Notes: generated by a model not told the origin, from the letters alone. Positions 33,862 through 46,024 are shown, counted from the stretch's first letter. The stretch is DNA of 60,000 bases from Cryptomeria japonica (GCF_030272615.1 NC_081412.1:671674852-671734851); one strand, 5' to 3'. A program made the numbers and translations.

Positions 33862-34900
33862 CTATTCAACCTTTTCTTTACCCTTCAAACTAGGACCTTT
33901 GTTATTTGCTAGTGATGACTTGCTTCTACAAAATTTAGCAATATGTCTAATCTTGTTACAAGCATAACAAGTCACGTTGTTCTTCTGAATAGCTTTCCCA
34001 TATCCTGTGTCAGTTTGTGTTATGCGTTTATTAGATAAGTGTCCAAATCTTCCACAAATATAACATTTTACATTCATTCTACAATTCTCTGAATTATGAC
34101 CAACTTTGTTGCATTTAGAGAATTTACCGGTGAGTGTATTAGTGTTTTGATAATTTCTAGATCTACACTGATTTTCTCTATGACCATACTTGTTATAGTT
34201 AAAGAATTTTCCATTAAATTTGTAAGCATTGGGTTGTCTTACTGGTTTTCTATGATCATGATTGTTTGCAGTGCCAAAGCTTTCACCAACTTCAAAACCA
34301 AGGCCATTTGTATCACCATTAGGTTTTTGATTCTTCAACATGTCACCAAGTTCTTCTAAGCTTTTCTTGAATTTCTCCTTGTGTTGATTTGCAGCAACTA
34401 GTTCTCTTTCCAAGATTCCTTTCTGCCTCATGAGTTCATTTGTGTTATTTTGTGCATGCATCTGATCTATCTTTAACATATCATTTTCATAACTAAGTCT
34501 TGTGTTTTCATTTGCAACATCAATCAGTCTTCTAGTTAAGTCTTGTTCATTTTTCTTTCTATCTTCAATTTCTTTACAAAATCTCATGGTCATATCCTAG
34601 ATCTCATTCTTTGTTGTAGTGTTCTCTTGTTTTAGCTTGTTCACCAGATCACTAAGAGTTTCCTTTTCATCATTCTCATTTTGCATCTTTTCACAAAGTT
34701 CTCTTCACTTGTTTCTTGCAATAGTAAGATTTTCTTGAAGTGCTTGAATAATATCATGTGCAGCCTTTAGATCATCTTCAAGTTTGATATTCTTCAACTT
34801 TTCTGCATCATAGTCTGAAAGAGTTGTTTCTAATTGCTTCATCAAGTTTTCCATCTCTTCCAGTGTCAAGATCTTCCTCAAGCTGTTAGGCTTTGAAAAT
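33862..34900 (-). pseudogene. A-minus ORF1: coiled-coil Gag-like protein with four zinc knuckles
   Basis: The start is about 34853 (MENLMKQLETTLSDYD). Long heptad-rich segments (LKNIKLEDDLKAAHDIIQAL; later TRLSYENDMLKIDQMHAQN) are followed by a Gly/Asn-rich stretch. Four CCHC-type knuckles follow at about 34205-33920; only the last (CYACNKIRHIAKFC) keeps all four ligands, and the third ends in Lys-Arg instead of Cys. Stops lie near 34706 and 34594. It resembles a Gag without the usual Copia capsid text. The same order occurs in A-plus. Confidence 0.8.
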
Positions 34901-34910
34901 AGAGGACCAA

Positions 34911-34922
34911 GCTTTGATACCA
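34911..34922 (-). promoter_or_regulatory. Primer-binding site of A-minus (mutated)
   Basis: GCTTTGATACCA reads TGGTATCAAAGC on the element strand, one change from the initiator tRNA-Met site TGGTATCAGAGC, two bases from the LTR. Confidence 0.88.
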
Positions 34923-34924
34923 AT

Positions 34925-35727
34925 TGTTAGAATTCCCAAAGATACTGAGAGGGGGGGATGAATCAGTATCTTACCGGTATATAAATTTACTATCTTAATA
35001 CATGAAAAGCATATCAAAACGGTGTACCGGTAAACTAAAATCAATGAAACAATCAAGAATAATAACCACAACATAAAGAGCACACCATAACACAATATTT
35101 TAATGAGGAAACCCAGTGTGGGAAAAACCTCAGTGGGATTTGTGACCCACAATATTCGCTTACTGGGCAATAAGTGAATATTACTCTTACAATAGGGGCT
35201 TGCACATGTAGGAAGGCCAATTGCCTAGAGTTCACTGCTCAGATACAAAAGGAAGTCACACTGACTTACAAAAATGGATTATGCAAATCCAATATCTTGT
35301 ACTGCTTTAGATTAGCATCTGCTATGCCAAATTCAGTACCGGTTTAAGCTCTTCTACAATATAAACCCTTAACCAATAATTTGCATATTAGGTCTGCATA
35401 TTATCTTTCATACTTTGCATCCTATATCTCTCTCCAAAATGATCTACAATGATCTCATACATATATGAGTCATATTACAACTCATCATGTCGGCTTACAA
35501 TGATTTTACAATTAACTACAAAATACATTATAAACAAAATTGAAGTCAGCCAAGGTGTCAGTATCGTTCCTTTCACTGCCCATGTTCTGTATGTCAGTGT
35601 AGAGTCAATCTATCGATGTTGGTGCCAGTATCTTTCTCTTGCCGGTGTCATATGATTGCAAGGTTGCCATCAATGACAAAACCTTCAATCACCTACAATT
35701 TTGCATTGGAGTGTGCATTTCCCAATA
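34925..35727 (-). repeat. A-minus right LTR (5' LTR)
   Basis: TGTTAGAATTCC to TTTCCCAATA, 803 bp. It matches A-plus LTRs (46483-47293, 52270-53074) in reverse, including the G-tract at 34951-34957 and the block GTGGGAAAAACC. Confidence 0.92.
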
Positions 35728-35903
35728 GGATTGCCAGATGCTAGATCATAAGGAGTATAGAATTTCTTAGTTAACTCCCAAATCTCTTTCCAAATACATC
35801 TCAAATGAGTCTCCATTCGAATCTTACATACTCTATAATTTGTTGAATCAAGCTTAGGAGTTTCTCTTCGGAAAACAACTACAAATGAATTATAAGATGT
35901 CAT
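35728..35903 (-). pseudogene. B gag, N-terminal part
   Basis: MTSYNSFVVVFRRETPKLDS is the Copia Gag N-terminus, parallel to C's MATNFFRKDGLKLDG. It runs 58 codons and is cut at 35728 by A-minus, resuming at 21676. The start ATG is 43 bp from the primer site, as in C. Confidence 0.85.
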
Positions 35904-35945
35904 AGGATTTTCCTCAATTGGTTAAGCTTCTACAAAGAGGACCAC

Positions 35946-35957
35946 ACTCTGATACCA
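35946..35957 (-). promoter_or_regulatory. Primer-binding site (initiator tRNA-Met), B
   Basis: The element strand reads TGGTATCAGAGT, one change (last base) from the canonical site, two bases from the LTR. Confidence 0.9.
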
Positions 35958-35959
35958 AT

Positions 35960-37168
35960 TGTTAGAATAATCAGTGGACAACTTAGAGGGGGGGTGAATC
36001 AGTTGTCAACATATTATGAAACTTTAAGAACACAAAAACTTTTACTAGAATGTATAAACCAAATACCAAATTAGTAGATATAGCAATTAAGTACAAACAT
36101 AAATCAAAGAACAATTACCATCCATCCATAATACATAGCACCAAGATTTGTATGTGGAAAACCCGGTAAAGGGAAAAAACAAGGTGGGAAGCCTACCCAT
36201 AGTTAGATAATACTTCTACAGTAAGTATGTGAATACAATAAGAGGGGCCTACACATGTAGGAAGGCAAAAAACAAAGAGCTTACTACTCATCATAAAAGA
36301 CTCTGCAATGACTACAAAGAAATCGAGACTACAATACGGAAAGATGAGTGAACTGCAAAAGTAGCATCTTCTGTGGCTGAATACAATTCTGGTTAAGCTC
36401 AACACCAAAGGTCTAAAACCTCTTTCACAAACCCAATTTGATCACCTATGATTGACCAAAACCTCTGCATATGATTACAATCTTATTCACACATAGATTA
36501 TCCCTTTACCATTCATAACCATGATCTACAAAGAGATCTTACATCATATATATACCAACCTAGGACCTAAACAATTAGGTTGGTCACCTAAAAGATGATA
36601 CAATAAATTCATTACATAAAATCACAATCCAGGTCAGCCTAAGACCAAAACAACATGAATAAAATCAATAAATCTAGCCAGTAATGCATCAGGAGCATCA
36701 ACCAACACATTACACAAACCGGTCCATAACCTAGCAAAATAAGACCAGACCTAAAAAAGTCTCCATAAACCAAATCCAACACCACCGATCAGCTGGAACA
36801 TGAACAAGACATCAATAGCATCCCATGAACCATCTAGAAGCCACACCAACACCGCTTAACAAGTGTATCAAAAGATCTTCAACAAAGATTCATCGATAGA
36901 ACTCTTATTGGTAACCAAAAGGCTTACTAGAATAAATAATACCTTCCAAATCATCAAGTCTCGAACCAATTGAATGTGATATGCATCAGGAACACATGAA
37001 TGACCAATCCAAACCAATTCCACAAACTAGAGCATACCGTAGAAGAGTCTCTAGATTAACATCATAATCCATCCACTCTACCGGAAGTTGGTCAACATCA
37101 AAACATCTAGTGTTGAGATTAATGACAAACATCAATGCAACACAATCAATTCCTCCAAATTACCAACA
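35960..37168 (-). repeat. B right LTR (5' LTR)
   Basis: TGTTAGAATAATC to ATTACCAACA, 1209 bp; G-tract at 35985-35991; reverse TATA-like CATATATATACC near 36546. Confidence 0.9.
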
Positions 37169-38580
37169 CACCCCCCTTAAGTGCAACTTAGGGGAATGCA
37201 CACTCAAACTAATAATGCAAGATGGGTCTTAGCTACTAGGCTATTATAGGCACCCATGTACAAATACAATGCAATCTCTCACAAATGGTGAAAGAGAGAA
37301 AAAAACTAGTTAGAAAAAAGTCCCCCCAAAATAGAGATGAAAACACACAATGCTATCAATGAAGAATGAGGAGAACAAAAATTCATTTGAGAAAAAATCC
37401 CCCATAAGAGAGAAGAAGAAAGACAATAAAGCCCCTCTTAATGTAGAATTGCTTGCAATGATTCTCTAAGATGTTGAACAAAATTCCTCCCTATTAGGAA
37501 GAAATAGAACCAATCTTACACCAGGAATGTCAAAAGTGTGGCAAATCCAGGTACTAAAGTTGATGAAGAATGATTGATGAATTACTTGCTACAAAAAAAT
37601 GAAGATCAGACATGGAGACAACCTATATAAGCATCATCTAGATACTCAAACTACATACATTCTCATCTGAGACATATACTATCTCACAAGATAGTTCCTA
37701 ATCTATCGAGTATAAAGTACAAATAACTGTGGCACTTGATATCTGTTGGTTAACAAATTTGCCTTTCCTTTAATATTTATATATTTTAAAATGGTGAGTC
37801 ATGCGTACCCTTCATGAAAAAGAAAATGAACCAATAGTTGGGTGAACCAAGTTTCGGTTTACCCTATACATAAGAGTGCATCTCCTCGCAAAATATTCAA
37901 TGAATTTTTATTCAAATAACTCAGAAATAAACACACTTTTCACCAAAAAGCAAGAAAGGCTTTCACATTCATTTGTCAACACAAAAGAATGCTACAAGAT
38001 GATTATCAATAAATGTAAAGCTCACAGACTTTACTCCTACACATATCCATTCAATATAAAAACTTATTCCACCAAGACTACTCATTGTAGCATAAATGTT
38101 GATCGATACTAGCTCATACCTCAGAGCACAAGGGGGATTAGAATCATTTAAACAATAATGTAGCACTTTAAAAAAAAAAAGGATCAATGAAATAAAATAT
38201 TCTACACATAAGCCTACATCCCAACAAAGATTTCTCTATCTTTAAAACACCCAGATTTGAAGATAGTATCAAAATATCATTCCATTCACATACCAAAAAT
38301 TTCTACACTGAAATTCAAAGAAAATTTAGTTTGTTCCTTTAAATCAAAGTTTTTCGGACCTTAAAAAAAGCTTTCTTAATTAAATTTATAGCCTCCAAGC
38401 CAATAGTTTGTTTGAAAATAACCCTAAACTCTTAAACTCTACCCTAGAGTTAAAAAGAAACTATTTGCTTTGAATTGGATAAAACTTAAATGAACAACAA
38501 CCCCAAATAGGATGACAGTTCATCCATAAGCCAATCAAGACTCCATCATGGAAGAAGAGACTATTGATTTGTCCTATTTT
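37169..38580. other. No gene seen; flank between B and the end of ORF J
   Basis: AT-rich sequence with no ORF of note. It begins CACCCCCCTTAAGTGC next to the B LTR and contains several CCCCC blocks near 37320, 37400 and 37430. It may be the 3' flank of the repeat unit that carries J, but I find no LTR edge. Confidence 0.4.
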
Positions 38581-38581
38581 A

Positions 38582-39745
38582 TCATGGCAACACACACATT
38601 TCACCACTCCATATTTGTTGTTGAGAATTCACAATAACATTATAGTGTGGGAGTCCAATGTGTATGATGCACTTCTTCCAAACTTCTTTGTCCATGTTCA
38701 CTTGGATAAATTTCATTTTATGCTCTTCCAAGTGATTGAAGTAGACTGCTAACATGGATTCTATCCTTGCCACTTTGTAAAATTCATCTGTAGTTAGAGA
38801 CTTTGTCTCCTTTATAAGCCACACCCTTTCTTTAAAGGTTTTGACCATATCCGTCACTGGTTCAATAGTATATCCATCCTCCTTCAAGAGTTGGATTTCG
38901 ATGCATTTTAGATCTTTCTGCATCGTATCAGTTACTTATTTTAATCCTTTTAGTAGCTTGATAGATTCTTCATGACCCTATTTAGTGATAGAATTTCTCC
39001 ATTTGACATTGTTCCTTGAAACATACAACACGTTGTCATCCAATTTTTCCATTGGCTTCCCAGTTAGGCATTTCATAACACCAAATTTTGTACATCATTC
39101 ATCTACGCCAAGACTACTACCCATTTAGTTCTTTCTTTTTCGCATGTGGTAGCTTCCAGTTCTAGCTCTTTACTCACATTTATGGCATTATCATATACCT
39201 TGATCAAGCTAGCAATATAGTTTGTGCCCTGCTGCACTATAGAATCAAGCCACTCATCAAATACTTCAGCTATCATGCGGCTTCTATGAACTTAATCTAA
39301 TAGTTTTTGATTCACTAGTGATTTGGGATCAAAGGACAATGTCATCTATGTCAGGGGCTGAGGACTTGGGTCATGTATGGCGTTAATATACTCTTCCATC
39401 TGGGTAACAACTTGTTTTCACTCTCGTTTATGCTTCTCAACTTTTCAAGTCCTGGATATCATTCTCTTTATAGAGGATTCCAAATTTTTGGCATCTACAA
39501 CCCTTGAAGCAACTCCCAGATCGATATTCTCAACCATAGAATCATTCTTAGTGGATTTTTTTGGATCTCTCTCTTAGATGGGCTTAGCTACTTTTGCTAC
39601 CCAATGACTTGTTTCATCATCAACTTCCATTGCTGCTTGTGTTTTGAGCTTCTTGGGTTTAGATATTTTCCCAAGGCACTTGCTTACCACATCCTCCATG
39701 GGAATTGTAATAAAGAAAATACTATGTTTCTTCCCAATTGAAGCT
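38582..39745 (-). pseudogene. ORF J, C-terminal half (unrecognised)
   Basis: The frame enters at 39745 in phase with 54258 on the other side of element H (…STSHL then LGASIGKKHS), so one protein was split. It continues through PMEDVVSKCLGKISKPKKLK and a long mixed stretch to 38582 (…IWSGEMCVLP then stop). Stops are mostly TAG/TAA/TGA at positions that fit CAG, CAA or CGA, and one frame change lies near 39075. The end (38923-38582) is open. I see no known domain; the composition is soluble and charged. It may be a repeat-borne gene, since nothing nearby is a host gene. Confidence 0.6.
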
Positions 39746-39750
39746 CCAAG

Positions 39751-41380
39751 TGATCCAGAGAGGCTTGAAGCTTGATCCAATACACCTTCTTGAGTGACTT
39801 GTCTTACTCAACCCTTCAACTACTCAAGCCCTTCTAATGGTACTTAGTAGGAGGTTTTTTCTACTGAGACCTCCAAGGTCTAAAACACTATGGCTTGCCT
39901 CCAAGGTATAACCACTGGTCTTAGACAAATAACTCCTCCTATTGAGGTTGCCACCTCAATCACACACACACACCACTCCAAGGATCCAACCACTCTTGCA
40001 TGGATCATAAAATGCAAGCACTTTCAATGGACCCAAAATGCATCTAAAAAGTATCTTTGCATTCTTTTGAGGATTTTAGCATCACCAAACCCATTGCTAT
40101 GGTTTCCTAACCTTTCTAGATCTCTACCGGGCTTAAATAGGCTTAATTGAATTAGCCCTCCCTTGGCGGTTTTAGGGAATTAGTTTGCAAACTTACAAAA
40201 CAAGGATAGAAATAAAATATGGATTTGAGTACCCTTTTCATATTTATAGACAATACTGAAAATGTGCATCTGGGTTATCCGTACGAATAGGGTTCCCAAT
40301 ACTGCACTAATTTCAATGGTTTAGGCCTCACTGGTTGACTTGGAAAGAAGGTTCTGAAACTCTTCACCAGTCAAAATACCTACTAAAAAAAATTAGGAAT
40401 TCTTCAATAGAATAATCAGGGATTTCCAACCATATGACACTTTGTCCTACACCAATCCTCATATGCTCTTAAAACACACTTCTTATGTTGTCCTAACTCA
40501 CCTACTTCTAGCAGTGAACCTAGGGCTTCATTGTATCTCCTACCAAAGGACCTGGAAAACCAAAAATCCTATCCTAAAACTATATACAGATCCTAACCTA
40601 TAATTCTTATTGATTTCTATAGGTTCCATCAATGAATGCTTAGGTTAGAGCCATTTTTGCTCATAAACCCGACTTGCAACGGTTTTACACCAAGTTGCAA
40701 AGAATAGATGATATCTTTGCAACTATAGACAATCAAACCTGAAAATATAACTTAATGTAAAAAAAAATCAATGAAAACTCATGCCCTGCAATGAGTTTGT
40801 ACAATCAATTTTGTACTGGACCGTACCAAGCAATGAAAACAAGAGAAAACTATCAAAAATAGTGAAAGGCAAGATTGCTTCAAAATACAAAAAATTGATC
40901 TTCCATTCCCAATACTCTAACTTGTACAATGAAGGGAATTTTGGATTTTATGTTGTTATATCAGTTGGTTCAATGAACTTTTTAACGCCATCTACCAGAA
41001 AATGTAACTTTTGCAAAAATTGCAAAATGTTGCTCAACAACTTTTAACATCTTTTGACTCCTAAGATCCAACTTTGCATTCTAATGCTTTTCAAGACTCC
41101 TGATGGTCCTCAAACACTTGAGAAGACCTAAACACAAAAAAATAGACCCCTATTACATGATAACATTCATTTGGAGTGCTACTCTTATGATCTACCCAAG
41201 CATCTCACTTCTCAAGCTGACAGCATGTTGAACACAAATAACTCAAACCAAAACTTGGACAACTCAACCATGGCTCTACTAAGTCCCAAAAGGTTCTTCC
41301 ATTATTACATCAAAAAGAAAACACACAAAACTTGAATGAAAACAAAATTGCATGATAGGAGTGCTAGGTTCCCTACACCA
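39751..41380 (-). repeat. H left LTR (3' LTR)
   Basis: TGATCCAGAG to CCCTACACCA, 1630 bp. A short CA run lies at 39960-39973. On the element strand it begins TGGTGTAGGG. Confidence 0.93.
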
Positions 41381-41400
41381 TACTCCCCTGGGATAAAGAA
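41381..41400 (-). promoter_or_regulatory. H polypurine tract
   Basis: TACTCCCCTGGGATAAAGAA next to the LTR is a purine-rich tract on the element strand (CCCAGGGGAGTA then the LTR TGGTG), the site that primes plus-strand DNA. Confidence 0.7.
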
Positions 41401-41464
41401 CTCAAGTCCCTTGAGTTAAGAGGTCTGCAATCTCCACTCCATACTTAAGTATATCTGATTCTGA

Positions 41465-41565
41465 CATCCACATATATCTGAATTAGGTATCCCTTCCCAG
41501 TTGAAAAGATAATTCTTGTAGACTCCTTTCCCTATCTTCTTCACTACCTTGGTGTCCAAGATACT
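41465..41565 (-). pseudogene. H chromodomain-like tail
   Basis: Minus-strand text SILDTKVVKKIGKGVYKNYL followed by FNWEGIPNSDICG has the plan of a chromodomain (LD-x-R/K-V..., then Y-L-V-K-W-x-G-x-P) as found at the integrase C-terminus of plant chromoviruses. There it may direct insertion into heterochromatin. A TAG precedes SILDT, fitting CAG. Confidence 0.65.
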
Positions 41566-42957
41566 CTAAAACTTAACCAGATGGCTTGGTGGAAAATCAC
41601 TCACCCAATCTTCATGAACCAGTGATGGCATGTCCATCTAATTTGTTGGTGATTCTTCCTTGTATGGATAGAGATCACATACATTGAATATCAGAGATAT
41701 ACCCAAGGTGGGAGGAAGTTCAACTTCATATGCATTATGTCCATACTTGTGCACCACCTTGAGAGGTCCAATTTTCTTCATCATGAGCTTGATAGGCTGT
41801 CCTTTTGGAAGTCTCTCCTTCCTTAGGTATTCTAACACTAAGTCTCCCACTTTAAATTGTACATTCCTCCTTGTTTTATCATCTTGAACCTTATACTGCT
41901 CAAACTTTTGTTGTAAGGACTTCCTTACCTTATCATGCACTTATTTAATACCTTCTACAAAATTCTCCCCTTGTGCACTCTTAGGTGCCATTGAACTGAG
42001 ATCTCTGAGCTCTAATATGCCCCTAGGATGAAATCCATACACTATCTCAAAGGGACTTTTACCTATACTTCGGTTCACTGAGTTATTGTATGCATATTAT
42101 GCCTGACCGAGTACTAAATCCCAATTTTGCCCATGTTGTTTTGTAAGACATCTGAGCAAGTTACCCAATGACTAGTTGACTACCTCTATCTGATCATCTG
42201 ATTGAGCATGATAGGCAAATGAAAAGGATAACTTGGTGCCCATATTTCTCCAAAGTGTCCTCCAAAAGTAGCTCAAAAACTTCACATCTCTATCACTAAC
42301 AATGCTGATTGGAAGACCATGAATTCTGACTATCTCCTTGAAGAAGAGGCCTGCAATATAGGTGACATCATTGGCGCTCTTGCAAGGTATAAAATATGCC
42401 ATTTTTCTGAACCTATCTACCACCGCATACACACTATCAAATCCCCTTGGGGTCCTAGGCAATCGTAACACAAAATCCATACTCAAACATTCCCAAGGCC
42501 TCTAAGGGATGACCAAGGGTTGATATAGACCTGCATTACTTGATGATCCTTTTGCTCTTTGGCAGATTGTACATTTCTCTATAAACCTTCTCACTTCTGA
42601 TTGCAACTCTGGCCAATAATAAAACCTACCAACCTTCTCCAAAGTCTTATCTATGCCAAAATGACCTCCTAAACCTCCTTGATGCTTCTCTTGGATAATA
42701 TTTTGCCTCATAGAACATTGAGGTATGCAAAGAAGATGACCTTTGAACATCAAACCCTCCTGTATCATGTATTCTGAATAAGAGACATGTGAGGTGTTAA
42801 AAAAATCAGAACAAACACTATATATCTCTGCAAAATCCTTATCATCCTTGTACAGGTCTTTTAACTCAGTCAAACCCACACTTTGCAATTGTATCTCCTG
42901 CATAGTCATGACCCTCCTACTTAGTGCATCAAATACCTTGTTGGCTGTCCATTTCAT
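41566..42957 (-). pseudogene. H integrase (broken by stops)
   Basis: The H2C2 zinc region (HQGGLGGHFGIDKTL, then CTICQRAKG) lies in 42957-42502. The catalytic core is 42486-42172 with MDFVLRLPRTPRGFDS (first Asp) and SDRDVKFLSYFW (second Asp). Where the Glu region should follow, the text reads YHAQSDDQIEVVN, with E present. The C-terminal GPY-type module is 41940-41638 (FKVGDLVLEYLRKERLP, MKKIGPLKVVHK, VCDLYPYKE). The segments are in one frame separated by single stops near 42499, 42171, 42085 and 41941. The mechanism is cDNA insertion. Confidence 0.9.
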
Positions 42958-43011
42958 GTGTTTGATAGTGAATGTATAGGATTGTAGGTATTCTACCCAC
43001 TTTAGGTGTCT

Positions 43012-44268
43012 TTAGTTCAACTTCTCTTGCCCATTGAGGAAACTAAGGGCATGGTTGTTAGTGAAGACTACAAATTCTTTGAGTAGCAAGTATTGACGCC
43101 ACTTCTTCAATTCTTGTACCATTGCATATAACTTGAAGTCATATGTGGAGTACCCTTTTTTAGCTTCATTTAACTTCTCTAAGAATAAAGCTATTGGATT
43201 ACCCTCTTGGCTTAAAAATGCCCATATTGCCCTTTGGCTAGCATCACATTCTACTATAAACAACTGATTGAAATCAGGCAATCTAAGGGTTGGCAGCTCT
43301 TCTATCTTGTCTTTCAACAATTCAAACCCCTTATTGGCTTCCTTAGTCCACTTAAAGTGACACTTAATCCCTCCTTTAATGGTTTTGAGTATAGCAGCAC
43401 AAACATGGCTAAAGTTTCTCACGAACTTCCTATAAAAAGATGTCATTCCATGAAAAATCATAACATCACTTATGCCCCTATGGATAGGCCAATTAAGTAT
43501 TGCTTCTACCTTACTTGGATCCATCTTTAAACATCCTTGAGAAATAGCAAAACCAAGGTATACAAGCTTTGTTTTCAAAAACTCACATTTTTCAAGGTTA
43601 ATCTTGAGTTGATCCTCCTTCAACTTCTTCAAGACCATCTCAGTATGCTTCAGGTGTTCCTCCTTAGACCTAGTGAAGATTAAAATGTCATCAAGATACA
43701 CAATAACAAATCTACATACCAAAAACTCAACTAAGACTTCATTCATGAGCCTTTGGAAGGTACTAGGTGCATTGGTGAGGCCAAATGGCATCACCAACCA
43801 CTCATATAGGCTTGCATTGGTTATAAATATTGTATTCCATTCATTTCCAGGTCTGATTCTGATTTGATGATAACCAGACTTCAAGTTCACCTTTCTAAAG
43901 TAGCTTGCACCTCCTAGATTTTCCAATAGGTCCTCAATCCTTGGGATGGGAAACTGGTACCTTATAGTAATTTTATTGATTTCTCTTGAGTCAATGCACA
44001 TTCTCCATTTGCCTCCATTTTTAGGTACTAACACCATAGGAACATCACATGGACTCAAACTCTCTTTAATAAATCCTTTGTCTAAGAGTTCTTGCACTTG
44101 TTTGGCGATCTCTTCATTTTGACTAGGTGTCATTTTATAGGCAGCTTTGTGAGGTAGATTGGCCCCTGGTATTAAGTCTATTTGATGGTTTACATCTCTC
44201 GTTGAAGGCAAAGAATCAAGCATGTCATCTCCTATTACTTTTGCATATTGTTTGAGTAGACCTTGCAC
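43012..44268 (-). pseudogene. H reverse transcriptase and RNase H
   Basis: This 418-codon open frame is the longest in the window. RT runs from about MTPSQNEEIAKQVQELLDKG through MVLVPKNGGKWRMCIDSREI, FRKVNLKSGYHQIRI, EWLVMPFGLTNAPSTFQRLM and FVIVYLDDILIFTRS. RNase H begins near VECDASQRAIWAF. The first catalytic Asp of RT (usually IDLKSGYHQ) is Asn here (VNLKSGYHQ), so the enzyme would be dead despite the open frame. The frame ends at a TAA that fits CAA. It resembles plant chromovirus RT. Confidence 0.95.
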
Positions 44269-44370
44269 CTATTGAGGCACTTCACTCATTGGATCTGCCT
44301 TAGCTTCATCTTTAGGCTTCAACACAATAGCATGGCCTTGATGACCTTATTTCTTTAATACTTTGAGAAA

Positions 44371-44830
44371 CTATTTACCTCTCATTAGCATCACACTTGA
44401 TCCTATTTTCTTTTCCTCCTCTGGATCAGGTAGTGGATGCATTTGGTACTTCTTCCAATTCTTGGTGATAAGATAGTTGTTCCTTTCTCCATCATGACTA
44501 GCTCTCACATCATATTGCCATGGACGGACCAACAATGAATGAAAAGCATCCATAGGCAATATGTCACATAAATTTTTTTCCTTATACTCACTAATTTCTA
44601 AGTCCACCCATGCTTGTTCATCAACCAAGACATGTTGACCCCGGTTGAGCCATGAAACCTTGTAAGGAGTGATATGAGGTCATCTTTTCAGTTTGAGTTT
44701 GTCCACCATTTCAACTAAGATAATGTTCTTAGTAGAACCTAAATCTAAAATCACCTTACAAATTTTCCCACGTGACTTACAAGTGGTCCTAAACAAACTT
44801 TTCCTCTATGGTGGCTCTTGAGCTTGGGGT
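44371..44830 (-). pseudogene. H protease and linker
   Basis: Upstream of RT, minus-strand text gives KVILDLGSTKNIILVEMV near 44770-44710, the aspartic protease site with DLGS in place of the usual DSGS/DTGS. After a stop it continues HVLVDEQAWVDLEISEYKEK and LPMDAFHSLLVRPWQYD (44628-44371). The protease processes the polyprotein. Confidence 0.75.
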
Positions 44831-44989
44831 ATCTTGAGCATTGTTCTCCTCATCATCAAATTTTCTCTATCTGTCACTAGCCCTACCTTGCTGATTGAAG
44901 AAGTCACACTCTAAGTGTCCTCCTCTTGCACCAATTGAGTCCTTCTTTCACCCATGTAAGATATTGATGAACTTGAGGCTTTTCCTAGG

Positions 44990-45981
44990 CACTTACTCAT
45001 GGTATGCCCAACTTGATTGTAATGATAACACCTACTGTTGAAGACTGTATTTCCTCTTCCCAAGTTTCTAAACATGCCCCTAAAATTTCTCCTTCCTTTA
45101 TAGGATCCTCCAAATGTTCCTCTCTGAGAGTCCCAACTATCTTCTTGGATTTGCTTCTCTTCATTTCTTGATGATTTCCGCCCTCTACCAAGGGTTCCTC
45201 TACCTCTGAAATTCTTACCTCCTCTATGTTTCTATTTTTGTTCACTTCTCTTGATCTTTTCCTCTACCCTTAAGGCCAACTGAAAACACTTATGGATAGT
45301 GTCTAGTGTGAGGATACTTATCTCATCTTTTATGTTTTGTCTAAGGCCATTCATGTACCTGGCCAAGTTCTCCACTTCATTCTCATGCTTTCTAGCCCTC
45401 AAACTGAGTTTGTGGAATTCCTCAATGTATGCATTGACATCTAACTCCTTTTGTTTCAGATTTTGTAGTCTCTTATGGATTTCAACTTCATAATCCCCTA
45501 GAAGGAATTGAGCCTTAAGTCTGATCTTCATATGCTCCCATGAAGTTATCTTCTTCTAACCTTCTTTCATCATATTCCACCAAACTAATGTTGATCCTCT
45601 CAATCTTGATTTGGCCACATTTACTCTTTTCTCCTCTACTACCTCTTTATAATCAAAATTATTATTTAGTGCCTCTATCCAATCTACCAACTCTTCTCCA
45701 TTGAGGTTTCCTCCATAGGTGGGTAATCCATCCAAGTTGTATTTGGAAATGGATTTGACTGCATCCAAGAATAGCTTTTGGTCTTGAGGCATTGCTACTC
45801 CTATTGGTTCCTCTCCATCTTCCACTTCTTCATCAGTCTCATCACCCCATTCTATCTTAACCTTCCCCTTCTCCTTCTTAGCCTCTTTGGTTCCTCTATT
45901 TCCTTCTGCATCCTTCAATCCTTCTATCATCTCTACCACCAACTTCCAGATGGCTTTAGGAGTCATTGCCTGTGGAGTCAA
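44990..45981 (-). pseudogene. H gag (broken)
   Basis: Gag text spans 45981-44990: an acidic start (ETDEEVEDGEEP), then LPTYGGNLNGEELVDWIEAL, RLRGSTLVWWNMM, FLLGDYEVEIHKRLQNLKQK and LDVNAYIEEFHKL. This is the standard Gypsy/chromovirus retrotransposon Gag domain (the W-x-W and YxxxF motifs). Downstream are an Arg/Gly-rich region and a zinc knuckle near 45030-44990 reading CYHYNQVGHTMSKC, whose second Cys is Tyr. Stops lie at 45553 and near 45235. Confidence 0.88.
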
Positions 45982-46024
45982 TTAACTTTCTTTTGATTCT
46001 TCACAATCTAACATACACCAAATA

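Larger units (their letters stand above)
21683..35727 (-). mobile_element. Element A-minus: pol-less LTR element, split by Copia F
   Basis: Right (5') LTR at 34925-35727; primer site TGGTATCAAAGC in reverse (two changes from the canonical form are possible; one is visible); Gag-like ORF1; long ORF2; repeated purine tracts; truncated left (3') LTR at 21683-22378. Copia F (22829-30341) sits near the end of ORF2. It interrupts B's gag: B codons flank it at 21676 and 35728. The left LTR edge and the left target duplication are lost; the right flank is GGATT. With F removed the element is about 6.5 kb, the same as A-plus. It has no protease, integrase or RT. Confidence 0.88.
9729..37168 (-). mobile_element. 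Element B: Copia retrotransposon split by four insertions
   Basis: The left (3') LTR is at 9729-10892 and the right (5') LTR at 35960-37168. The flanks are CACCA (9724-9728) and CACCC (37169-37173), a target duplication with one mismatch. Reading right to left gives 5' LTR, primer site, gag, zinc knuckle, protease, integrase, RT, RNase H, purine tract and 3' LTR, the Copia order. The reading is interrupted by A-minus (21683-35727), solo LTR D (20147-21073), element C (15722-19732) and solo LTR E (11719-13206). Removing these leaves about 7 kb, a normal Copia length. All coding parts carry stops or frameshifts. Confidence 0.9.

Noticed and set aside
41638-45981. Endogenous pararetrovirus instead of a retrotransposon
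   Set aside because: Integrase, chromodomain-like tail, LTRs and a target-site duplication are present, and no movement-protein or coat text is seen; it is a Gypsy element.
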